DNA of 64,000 nucleotides. Origin: Myoxocephalus aenaeus (Eukaryota; Chordata; Actinopteri; Perciformes; Cottidae). Each line of letters opens with the position of its first letter. The first letter of the stretch is position 1. A model generated the notes under the pieces. It did not search any database and was not told the DNA's origin. It saw only the letters and a program-made list of their open reading frames with translations. This document shows, in pieces, positions 32,601-43,171 of this stretch. The DNA is taken from positions 7,139,501 through 7,203,500 of the forward strand of contig JBAMJR010000031.1 of NCBI GenBank assembly GCA_038501785.1. Direction: 5' to 3'. A program made the position numbers and the translations under genes.

Positions 32601-33232
32601 TTGATCGGAATGTGCTGGAGGTCCTTGATAGAAGAAGAAGAAGAAAAGAAGAAAAAAAACACATGGAAAACAAACCACCCTTGAGTGCTGCACGCTCTTC
32701 GCCTATTTAGGGCAGCCATGTCCAGCAGTGGATTTGAATATGCATGACTATCCCAGCTACCCTTGCAGCACAACTCTAAGACCAGGCACCAGCCTTTTCA
32801 AAGAAGAATACACGCATCACATTTGAATATGTAACAGGCCCTGTCATGCACAATAAATACAATGTTCATGAAATGTTTTAATGGATAAATTATGATGAAT
32901 TATCCCAAAAATACCTTGGAGTGACACAGAGTTCTTAGAGCACAGAAGTGGCCTATAACTATAATTTGAAGTTTCAAACGATTTTAAAAATGTAATCTCT
33001 GAAAATGTTTACAATATTTTTTGGGGGAAATTGGTTTATTCACTTTCTAGCCAAGAGAAGATTGCTACCACACTTAAATGTGTACGATACATAAGTTACC
33101 GCAAGCAGCATGTTAGGTTAGCTTATTCATCCTCCATAAAGCTGGAACATAGTGTCTTCACACTGAAACAGACAACATTTCAAACAGACATGGTCAAATA
33201 GTGAGATTTAGAGGTGCAGGTAAACTGATTTG
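29653..33232. other. Non-coding stretch, enhancer-like in part
   Basis: No gene seen. An 18-bp E-box palindrome is entered separately. About 31,480-31,740 reads like conserved regulatory DNA, with CAATTTATTCCTAATCAAGC and a CATTTAAATTACCATATTC-type run. GAAA/GATA-type units occur at 32,440-32,466 and an imperfect (GAA)n at 32,631-32,659. Confidence 0.5.
31163..31180. promoter_or_regulatory. 18-bp palindrome of two abutting E-boxes
   Basis: ACACACCTGCAGGTGTGT is self-complementary and consists of CACCTG joined directly to CAGGTG. CAGGTG/CACCTG is the core site of ZEB, SNAI and several class I/II bHLH factors. Whether it is bound is unknown. Confidence 0.6.
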
Positions 33233-33411
33233 TTCCAGGTTATGTCCCCTGTTTCCAGTCGTTATGCTAAGCTAAGCTAAGCTAACTAGCTGCTTTTAGT
33301 AGCTTTATATTGACCTCACAGACATATTGTTGTTGTTATCAATCTTCTCATCTAACTCTTGGCAACAATGTGAATGAGTGTACTTTTCAAAATGTGACTT
33401 AATTCCTTAAG
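33233..33411 (-). repeat. Dispersed repeat family A, copy 2
   Basis: On the minus strand this copy reads AAGGAATTAAGTCACATTTT, then TTGCCAAGAGTTAGATGAG, a TATGTCTGTGAGG segment, TTAGCTTAGCTTAGCTTAGC and ACTGGAAACAGGGG. The 19-mer GAGTTAGATGAGAAGATTG is identical to copy 1 at 12,540. This is the best preserved of the three copies and matches my recollection of a high-copy percomorph repeat. Superfamily unknown to me, no coding content. Confidence 0.75.
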
Positions 33412-36400
33412 ACAATTGTCATCATTATGATTTCTTTATGAGGGAATGCTTCATAAAATAATTTAGAAGACAAAATAACTGTCAGAAATGCAGAGACAAT
33501 TGTTCACTACATTTACTATTTGTGTCATCACCATAAATTGTGTGGTATGATCTGTTCTAGTTTATTGAGGCCGTGCCGTGAAAAGTATGTTAGCGCAGCC
33601 AATGCCTCAAATCCCACTTGAACACAAGTGGAACTGCATGTTAGCGATGAGCTCATTTTGAGGGAAGCCAAGTCTGCACATTGTGCCTCAGAGCCACTGG
33701 GTTTCTGCAGAGAATCAGACTCTATGGCAAGCAACAAGTACTCGCATGATACACTACTTGTAAACCAGGGAGCAGGAGACCTCCAGTTTACATCTTGGAG
33801 AGTCGGAAGTGGCAACATAGTGGATGTGAAGCTATCCTCCTTGGTCCCTGTGCTAGACTAGCTAATTAAATACTAAGGAAGGAATAAAATCTTAATGAGA
33901 AACACAAGCTTGTTGTGGTGTTTGGCACTGACCAGCTCCCTCTTATTAGGTGTACTTGCCCATATGTGCTCGGGTGAAGTGCCCATTAGAGCCTTCCCTA
34001 ATGGATCTTCATCCATGGCACTGAGATGCAAGTGGAATGTACATTTCGTCAATTTCCAAACTTGGCGAGCCATGCTATGAAATTTCTTAGCCACAATAAA
34101 TATTTTATGCAAATTCTAATTAAATTCTTTGCTTAGTTTGAACACTTTCTCCTGTAAGTAGTGTATCTGTGAAGGAGATTACAACATTTGCTGGTTTGTT
34201 TATAATTTAATTTTTTATGTTGTGGCTGGCGGTGGGGAAAGACAGAACACCTGTGAGTGTTTATAATGTCCCATCTCCCTCACAGCTGCTCCTTTTCAAA
34301 ACACCTCACTGGTGCAATAATTTCATAAAATTTCATGATTTACCATCTGGTAGACTGAGCTATAAGCACATGCAATAAGCATTTGTATGGCGCCGGTCCC
34401 AGAAAGGTACAATAACTGTATATTTTAACTTAATGGCTTTTCGGGGCATGCAAATTTCCACAGAGCAGATTGCAGAGATGCTACAATGTAAGTCTGGGCC
34501 CGTCTGTCTGCCTGTGTCTCTACCTCCCTTTCTCCCTTTCTCCCTCACATTCCCTGCTATACAGTACATGCCTCTCCTATCATGCGCTGTAAAACATCCA
34601 CACGCAGCAGCCCTCCATCGCCTCTGTCTTTGACAGTGAAACAGCCCATGTCAAAATCTAGATATCAAACTCTGGCGATGAGAGACACAGTAGGAGGTAC
34701 AAGCAGATTATTCTCCTTTTAACATCGAATGTCTCTGCATTTGGGTAATTAAAATGATTACTACAACAATTACACCAAGTCATTAGAAACTAATTACACT
34801 GGCATTTTTTTGTGATTACAGGAGCAGATGAAAATAGTGTTCAAAATTAAATTCATTGCATATTCATGGGAATGAAATTAAATAGTGCTGGGTGGATGAG
34901 ATAATAGGAGACACAGAATGGTGTTCTGAGGGGTTTGGGGAACCGTCTGTGTCTAATGCTCTGAACAGGCATTTTGTTAAATCAGTGATAATCTTTTAAT
35001 GGCCTTAAAAGAAGTTCATATATAGAATTCTGTCAAATGCACTAAAGGGTGTGATGTTTTTCTTTTTCTGCCTCATCTCTATGGCTCTCGGAATGATTAA
35101 ACCTTTCAGCTGTACAGCACAATAGAAAACATTTAATCATTATCTTCTCAAATGAAGGAAGAAGCAAGACTCTTTATGCCTCCTTTATATTGCTTCATGC
35201 ACAATGATTAAATTAAATATCCATTCCTGAATTCATTTTTTTTTCTCCGCGCATCATCTTCTTTCTCAGCAAGCCCTTCTTTTTTTCCTCTCCTCCCCCT
35301 CCCACCTCTCATCTATCGACAATAGTCAGGGCCTTAGCTGCTGCCATGATCATGTAATGAGATTCTTCAGATTAAATAGATTTCCTGTTAAACTTGGGGC
35401 TTGGTAGATAGGGTGTCAGGAATGAATGGTTATTAACATTTAAATATATCACAGAATAAGAGAGAGCAGGGTGTGTGTGAGTGAGTGAGAGAGGGGAGAG
35501 GGAAAGAGAGACAGAGAGGGATGGGGAAAAAAACAACAATATGAATTTTTCATTGTTATCGAGTATGGATTTTCCTCTTCACCAGATTTCTGTAGGACCT
35601 GATGAAACCAAAGTAATTAGAGAGACACAAGTGGGGCACCTTAGAGCCATTACAGCAAAGAGAGCTCATTGTTTATGGAGTAAAGCCAATTCAGCTTCCC
35701 TGGCTAGAAAAGTAAAAAATCCATTATTGTTTCTTGTTTTATTCTTGCTTTGCTTCAGGTTATTACACAATATTAACAATGTTAATTTCTCTGGTTAACT
35801 TGCTTCTGAAGGGACTCGTCATGAAATGGATGGTCTTGTGATCTATCACCATCTTGTCAGCTTTTTTCATATTTCACTGCTCCTCAAACAGAGGATGGCC
35901 CTGGAGGAGGAAGTGAGAGTGATTGTACTTCAGTATCAAAACTTGACTGTGATGGAGAATGACAGCATTTGTCTTTGTTAATGCCATATTGGAATGCTAA
36001 TAGACATTATTACAGCTATACTGAGCCGGGATGAAAATCGAGCAGTGCCACTAGACGTATAGGTCATTATATGTCAATCACAAGTGCTATCATAGGTACT
36101 GTGAGGGCTGACTAACTGATGGCACGTTGCAGAGCAAACACTGTCAACTGCAAGATAATGAATCAAGAAATAAGTTATTTTTTACGACAGTTAATGTTGA
36201 AAAACACATTTATGCAAACGCCTTTATATCACGTGTTTTAGAGACTGGAGGGAAATGATGGAGGGGGCAGAATTGAGGCAGTGGTATGCATTTTGTTTTG
36301 CTTATGTATTTCTTTTGGTCTCAGGTAGGCGAGTCCAACTTCTTCGGGTGAGCCTGGATGAGTCGATTTTCTACTGATTTAATTTGATTATTTTTATTTT

Positions 36401-37962
36401 TTGTAATGTTGTGGGACTCAGCTCCATCAGCAACTACACAGCATGTCCATTACTTAAGTGACAGTAATATATACTATTTTAGTTGTAGTAATATTGAACA
36501 TTGTGTTGTTTGTTCAAAATGAAATAATGAATTCCACTTATATTACACTAATGTGTGTATTGGAAGATAAAATGAAAATGATTATTCTGTTCACACATTT
36601 AGGTTTAAAATACAGTTTTACAAGTCTGCTTTGTCTTCTTTTAATGAATGTCAAATGAGCACCCTTACTGTCCCGATCATTTTCATATGGTCCTTTACAG
36701 AATATCCTCACAGATGGTACAACAAGCCGTGCTTATACAATATTTCGACCCTAAAAGACAGATTTTCCATAAGCCAGCCACGTCAACCAGCAGACAGGTG
36801 TGCTATTTGCATAACACTGTGACTTGCTGGTGAGCATTCTCTGTAAGTAAATGTCACATATCTGCTTTCACTTGAAGTCGCGCAGTCCCAACTGACATCC
36901 GTCAAAATTTAGTCCAGTCCAGTCTGTGATGTGTCTGCGTCCGCTGACTTTGTTCACGGAGTAAATAGCAGGTTTGGTATTTGATCCAAACTGGTCAAAA
37001 GTAAATGTCTCCTCACATATTATCATCTGTCATTCGGAAGAAGAATTCATTTTTGCTACATGCTTGGCAGTCTGTAAGATGAACAATACTGCTTACTTAT
37101 TGTGTTGTTGATGTTCAATTTAAGACCTGATATAGTATATGCCATGATGTCATTCAGAAAAATACAATGCAGGATCACTGTATATGGATTCTTAAAGTTA
37201 CAGTAATGTACAAGTAAATCCCAAGAAAAAAATAACTGAAGTAGTCGTCTACCTGTGTGTAGAAAGAAGTGTAGGATGGGCAGTATGTCAGAACGCGCAA
37301 AACTGAGTTAGCCGTATCAGAAATGTATATTTATTGTTCACCACTAATATAAGCTCCAGTACTAAACTAGGACTAAATAGTAATCACATTATTGTATAAA
37401 AACCTTCTATAAAATGTCCCATGTTTGCTTTATTGATGGGACTGATGATGACAGAGCTGCAGAATACAGCTCTTTGTGGTCCTGAGCTGTAGACTGTTGT
37501 CAGAAACTCTTGAATTATCAAACAAACAAGACAGGAGAGGTGGCTGGCTTTCCCTGGAGTTCAGTGCACTACAAGTCATCCTTCATGCTGGGCCAGCGTG
37601 GCTCTGTGAATGTGGAAGCAGGTGTGGTGGCAGGACAGTGGAAGCCCCCTCTCCGGCTTTGCCTTCACTGCTGCCCACTTGTTAATGACTGGGCTGTGGG
37701 AAGCTGGTCCTTTGTGTACACTGTTATAAAGCACTCAAAGCCTCCAGGATGGCAGCAAGCTCACTCCTTGGCCCCAGGGCACTCTATGGAGAATAAGACA
37801 CACCTCATGCTTTGTTTTCCTGCTCCACAGGATCCCACACCAGAGGAGAGCCAAAGTGTAAAAGGAGCAGCCTCAGTTCTTTCTATTAAAAGTATACCTC
37901 TGCTTACACATTCTCTCAAGTAAGGAAACTTTTTTGCTTTTCATGTAGAGTTTCTGGTGTGG

Positions 37963-37967
<5 letters not shown>
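33412..37967. other. Non-coding stretch, enhancer-like in part
   Basis: No gene seen. The richest parts are about 34,740-34,905 (GGTAATTAAAATGATTAC, AAACTAATTACACTGG, ATTGCATATTCATGGG) and about 35,060-35,240 (CGGAATGATTAAACC, ACAATGATTAAATTAAAT). A polypyrimidine patch sits at 35,236-35,306 and a GT/GA-rich patch at 35,460-35,522. The 137-codon frame at 37510-37923 has no recognisable domain and is left uncalled. Confidence 0.5.

Positions 37968-38021
<54 letters not shown>
37968..38021 (+). repeat. (GA)n microsatellite
   Basis: Twenty-seven GA units on the plus strand. Its minus-strand translation makes the Leu-Ser repeat frame at 37916-38131, which is not a gene. Confidence 0.97.
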
Positions 38022-38023
<2 letters not shown>

Positions 38024-38462
38024 GATGAGTATGAAGTTGGCAGTAACGTTATAGCTGAGAAAGTGGCAGTGCCGTGTGTGCAGTTTGTTTGTCGGTGAAT
38101 AAATGTTACAACTCCTCAAGACTCGAGCCAAGCTCCCTTGTCGACCTGCTGATGAAAGTGAAGAGGGTTAGCCCTGAAGTTAGCAACAACTCTGGCTCAG
38201 GGTCTCTTTAAGGTGGGCTGACCTGTAAGGTGGACCAGCAATTCTCCTTCGAGTTACAAGCCGCTCCTCTCAGTTTATTTCTAATACTGTTTAACTGATG
38301 GGAGAGAGAGTAAACAGTAAAGATAATTCTTGGTGACTACTCTTCATAAGTTTAGATTGGGCCTGACAGACTACAATTTGTTTAATAAATTAGTGCATGA
38401 TTAAGGCTCATCACAGAGTCAGGTAGTGTAGACTGCTGTGCGTATCAGTTATTATGGTAATT

Positions 38463-38682
38463 TCAAAGGAATAGTTTATGAGAGTTAGATGATAGGATCA
38501 ATACAATGTTAGATACTATAAGGCTACCACTAGTAGCGGTTTGTTTAGCATAGCATAGAGAATAGAAACAGGGTAAACAGCTTGATTCCTTCCAAAGTCA
38601 ATACAATCAGCCTATCAACACCTCTCAAGCTCACTAATACCATGTCATATCTTGTTTGATTAATACATAAACAAACACCGGA
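38463..38682 (+). repeat. Dispersed repeat family A, copy 3 (diverged)
   Basis: AAAGGAATAGTTTATGAGAG is followed by GTTAGATGATAGGATCAATAC, TTTAGCATAGCATAG, AGAAACAGGGTAAACAG and CACCTCTCAAGCTCACTAAT. The blocks follow the order of copies 1 and 2 but extend further downstream and are more diverged. An internal part near the start is missing. Confidence 0.6.
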
Positions 38683-38759
38683 CTTACACAAAGGAGGCCG
38701 CTGGTCGTGGCCTGTTTGTAACATTGACATATTTTGCCTTATTTTTGTTATGTAACTTA

Positions 38760-39080
38760 CATACTATACTAGGTCCAGTTGTGTAACAAACTTACTAATT
38801 TTCCGCAACAAACGTGGGCTTATTTTTCTTTTTTAACCAAACCACAATCTTTTCCTAAACCATACCAAGCTGTTCTGCTGCGCACGTTAACCTACCTGAA
38901 CAAGGACGTATATTTTGAAAAGCACCATTCATGTAACTAACCCAAACTGACGCGCCGTCCCTGAACATCCTTAACTGGCACTAGAGGGGTACTTAGATCG
39001 TCATGATTTTACATATTGGGCCACTGGTGGTCACCCGTCGGTATTTGACGAGATGGGAGTGAGAATGTGTTATTGTATGT
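38760..39080 (+). repeat. Dispersed repeat, related to family B
   Basis: TTTTTTAACCAAACCACAATC with CTTTTCCTAAACCATACC resembles a teleost repeat with CCTAAACCTAACCA words. Near the end, 39041-39064 matches 51947-51970 at 21 of 24 bases, so the two loci share a repeat unit. Boundaries uncertain. Confidence 0.45.
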
Positions 39081-41377
39081 GGCCTGAAACAAGACGGCAA
39101 AAGAAATATAACTGCTGAATGTGTGTATAAGCAACTCTTTGCTCACAATATAAAATTAGCAGCTCATGATATGTTAGTGTCGTGTTCAGAAATTGTTTAT
39201 GCGGCCCCCTAGTGGCTAAAAACGTGTGTTAGCATTATTTCCTTCCCCTGGGATGTGAACAAGTTCTTCTATTTAGAAAGTGTCTCCCATGTTTTGATCT
39301 CCTCTGGTCATGCAAACAAACTACTGACTCAAGTTAGAGCCAAGCTGGGGAATCAATAACATCACATTTTACAATATGATGTCCAGGTGCTCACGGTTTG
39401 TTTAACGTGTGATCTCATCTGATTTACAAACTGTACGTCCCTCTCAAATTTTCTCATCTTCTTTGGATCAATGAGAATTTTCTGTACAAGTTCATCAAGT
39501 TCAGCTCTCGTTTGGTTTGTTAACCTCCTGTTTTTCCATCACAGACCATCTTTCCAGAGTTTATTCAATTTATATTTAGGCTCTCCGAATTACACCCATA
39601 CATTCATTTGACATTGTTATCAATATTTATCGCATTTATCACACAAACGTACAGGATTTCACTGGTCAGTTACAGAGACAATAAGACTGCAGACCAAGAA
39701 CTCATAATATTTTGGTTCCAATTACTATTGATTTTACAATTGGTTTGCAGCAGGATGTTGTTTTATTACTAATATATTTAATGTGTAAATCAATAAGAAC
39801 ACTTGCTCGGCTCATTTATAGGAAGGCCGTAAAATCAAAGATGTGGACTTCAAACAGCTGCTTTCTGATCTTTCCAGTAAATGACTGCAGCAGACGCTTT
39901 AATGCAGTGAAATCATTTAACCATTACGTTACCACGTTAGCAAACTAATATCTTTACAATATTCACACAGCGGGTAAAAGATGTGCATTTGGCTTTGGGT
40001 TGGTATGTTGACACATGTTTAAGTGCATTGTGACTCTATTGGCTTGTAGCCGGGGCTAACAGAGCCAGCTGTGGGGTTTTATCTCAACAAAAGACCGTCA
40101 AATGTAAGTGCAATTACTGCCACAAGCAATAAAACAGCCACTGCATTCCATAGCAACGGTGAGAGGGAACCGAGGAACCTGAGCGCTCCACCGGCCTTCC
40201 CGTGTGGGCCTCACTTTGAGTGATGACGGCACAACATGATGGAGTAAGGCACAGAGAACCAGACCATGTGGAGTACATTTATAATCAGTAATTGATAATG
40301 TAATAAAGGCTGTGAATAGGCTCAGAGTGACTTCTCTCCGTTTGCAGTCACTGTCATGGCGGGCTTGTGTTTTTCATGCCTGGATGGGGGTTGCTTGGCA
40401 ATGTGGGTTTGTTCTACCAAAATTGCCAGCGTTTCTCACTGTCTATCGCTCTGCTTTCTGTCAGCTGGCTCTTTATCACGGACCACCTCTACCTCTTTTT
40501 TCGCTCCGTGGACTGTGTGACATGGAATTGACATGTAGGTTCGCAGGCAACATGATGCTATTGAGCTGTGATGTAATGGTAGCTACCAGGCTTCCTAAAT
40601 ACATCCATGCTAGAGCGGGTATGGAGCAGGCAGGCAGGCCTCACCGCTGGGTTTAGCTCAGCTGTAGGCCTGTTAGATCAAATGAAGCGCTCCATGTTTC
40701 TACACCAGCAAGGTCAGCTGGGGATCTGTAGTGGAGGAGGTCACATGACCGTGTGGGATTTGAGGCTGCTGAGATGGAAGTCAACATTTATGAAAGCTGA
40801 CAATGATTAACCACGTAGGGCCGTTGTCACATGAAAACTGAAAATGTAGACTTTGAAAGGGTCCATTGGAGTGACACAATACATGCCACTGTTATGTAAT
40901 TGCAGACATTTGGTTAAGATGCCTGGGACATATAAATGATCATTAAAAAGGAGCGGCGCACAGCTGTGTGAGTGAGCGGCACACATTGCCAATGGATTCT
41001 TCAGAGGCTGCTTGCTACTTGACAGTGTGTCTCGCTAAAGTGTCGAGGTTGGGGGGTGTTGGTTGTAGGGCTCTAAAGTGAGATGGAGGTGCACACTGGT
41101 CAAATCGAAGGGTAAAGTGGTAGCTTTGGCTGCACTCCTTCCTAATGCCCTACGGCACCTCCACCATTAGCATTCCCCACTGCGACTTGAGTTCATAAGA
41201 CTAATGGAGTTGCTACCTGGGGACATTAATTGTGCGTGACACCACTCGGGGGCTTTTGTGCACTCACACTAATATCACTGCGCCTGCCTGACAAAGCGCC
41301 CGAAAAGATTACAAACAAACCCCAAATAACTGCCAGTGTTGTGTTGCTGTTTGACAGCAGAGTATGTGTGAGTTTGG

Positions 41378-41380
<3 letters not shown>
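39081..41380. other. Non-coding stretch, no gene seen
   Basis: GCGGCCCCCTAGTGGCTAAA near 39,200 looks like another repeat fragment. Otherwise I see unique DNA. Overlapping frames of 67-114 codons at 40,312-40,810 have no domain or splice context that I can defend. Confidence 0.5.

Positions 41381-41468
<88 letters not shown>
41381..41468. repeat. (GT)n microsatellite, 44 units
   Basis: The longest uninterrupted dinucleotide tract in the window at 88 bp. It produces paired Cys-Val and His-Thr frames on the two strands. Confidence 0.98.
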
Positions 41469-41470
<2 letters not shown>

Positions 41471-41815
41471 GCTTTGGGGGTCGAGGAGGCTCAGGTTCAC
41501 TTACAGGATGTTGTACAACCTGAGGAACCAATATGTTAAAAAATAAATAAATAGCCATCTCACCTAAGTGTAAGGGTGACTTCATCATCACAGGACAACT
41601 CCCTGTCAGTGTTACGGCTCACATCAAACTTCTGCTTTCGCTGTGACACATGTATGACATCATCCAATAAAAATGCAGGCATGGCCGTAAGCAGAGGCTG
41701 CATGTGAAGCCCCCCAGAGGGTCTTCAAGCCACAGGGCACTGCAGGCCGGGGTGTAATGGAGGGGATGTGCAGAGGTGTGCTTCTGTGTCTGGTAAAGTT
41801 AATGCATATTAATGT
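41469..41815. other. Non-coding stretch, no gene seen
   Basis: No recognisable gene, RNA or mobile-element end between the GT tract and the repeat fragment that follows. Confidence 0.5.
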
Positions 41816-41872
41816 ACACTGAGCCATCAGTTTATTAGGACCACCTGTACACGCTAATGCAATCCATGCAAT
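41816..41872 (+). repeat. Repeat fragment, TTTATTAGG-ACACCTGT type
   Basis: ATCAGTTTATTAGGACCACC followed by TGTACACGCTAATGCAATCC resembles a teleost repeat word (TTTATTAGGTACACCTGT) that I know from dispersed elements. Only a short piece is recognisable. Confidence 0.4.
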
Positions 41873-42549
41873 AGATCTTACTGTACCCGTCTACCCTTTT
41901 TTTAGTTATTTGTATGCATTTATGTTCTTTGTATTTGACCGCCTTACACTGACATGTCCTATGTTTTGTTCACTTACATTTACATTTGGATATAGGCTAT
42001 TAGTATTGCTTTAGATTGTACATGTGTAGGTAAACTGTTAATAAACAGTTAACAATTAAGTATTTGCTATTGTTATATATGATAAACAGATAAATACATG
42101 AGAAGATTTTATTTTCTTTGCATTCACAATCTGACGCATGTATGTGTTGTGCTTTGACAACATTGGTTTCAGTATATGTGCAGTAAGGTGTAGTATAGTA
42201 GAATATTGTTTGTGTTCAGGTATATTATCAGTTACAGAGGCAGTTTATATTGTGCAATTTACATTTTTGCAAGTAAGTACTAAGTACTACTATTTACCAT
42301 AAATACCACTCATGCATATTTAGCTAAAGCTAATTTCAAACTTTTGTTACTTGATAGCATTAAAATGAAATAGTAATGTTACTTTATGCTAAAAGAAAGT
42401 ATTATATGCACAAGGAAGATACAAATTGAACATGGAGGTCTGCTTCCCTGCAGAGCATTTCATACTGCTGCACTATTTATCTGAAAATGCAGTTTGAACC
42501 GATTAAGTTCCAGTATTGTATTCAGAAGTTAAATAGTCCAGTGTTTGGA
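41873..42549. other. AT-rich stretch, possibly repeat-derived
   Basis: Words such as AAGTAAGTACTAAGTACTAC near 42,271 recall the TACTTAAGTA-rich repeats of fish genomes, but no boundaries or pair of termini are visible. No gene. Confidence 0.35.
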
Positions 42550-43171
42550 CAATATTTAGTCTTCAACAGCAAAGTGGTTATACTTTTTTATTTAGAAATA
42601 TAACCAGCTTTCCTCTGATCTGTTGGAAGAGGATTGTTGAATCTATCCTAACTATCCTAGCAATTTTGGATTATGGGGGTTTAATTTACAGACACACTGC
42701 TGCCTCCACACACTTAGGCCTCTAGATTGTGTTCACCGCTCAGCCCTGAGGTTTATTACCGGGGATAGCTGCAACACTCACCACTGCATCCTCGATGATA
42801 AGGTCGGTTGAGCTTCTCGGACAGAGACGTAATATTCACTAGTATCTGTATATCTTAAAGCCCTGATTGGAAAACTAGCAGTGTACCGCTTTTACTATTA
42901 GTGCCCGAACTCATGGAATCTCTTGCAACCCGACCTAAAGCAAAATAGTCTAAATCACTTTGACGCTTTAGAATTTTACTTGATGAGCGTCCGCTATCGG
43001 CCTGTAACTACTTTAACTATTTTGTTGTTTTGATTGTATTCCTATTTTAACTGGTTTTCTGACAGATTGTTTGTTTGAGGTCTTTTTGATGCTCTAGACT
43101 GAATCATTGGAAATATGGGACTCCCTCAATAGATTTCCTGAGTTGTAAATAAAGGTTTAAATTAATGTACG
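42550..43171 (+). pseudogene. Degenerate LINE reverse-transcriptase C-terminal region and 3' end
   Basis: Translating from about 42,582 gives FRNITSFPL, then ILAILDYGGLIYRHTAAST, up to an in-frame TAG at 42723. A shift to the next frame continues as RSALRFITGDSCNTHHC, then a TGA at 42809 and SLVSVYLKALIGKL. The LDYG-IY...SALRFITG-THHC order is characteristic of the region after the catalytic fingers and palm in fish non-LTR retrotransposon ORF2 proteins. The catalytic YADD segment is absent because the copy is 5'-truncated. After the coding remnant, an AT-rich 3' end finishes with GTAAATAAAGGTTTAAATTAA, a typical tail. The copy is dead: one frameshift and several stops. Exact clade not determined. 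Confidence 0.82.

Noticed and set aside
37510..37923. 137-codon plus frame
   Set aside because: No domain or homology recognised, overlapped by another plus-strand frame, no splice or start context; within the range of chance for this window.
40651..40690. tRNA-like A box (TTTAGCTCAGCTGTAGG)
   Set aside because: No B box at the required distance and no cloverleaf.
41226..41591. 121-codon minus-strand frame
   Set aside because: Mostly His-Thr repeat from the (GT)44 tract.
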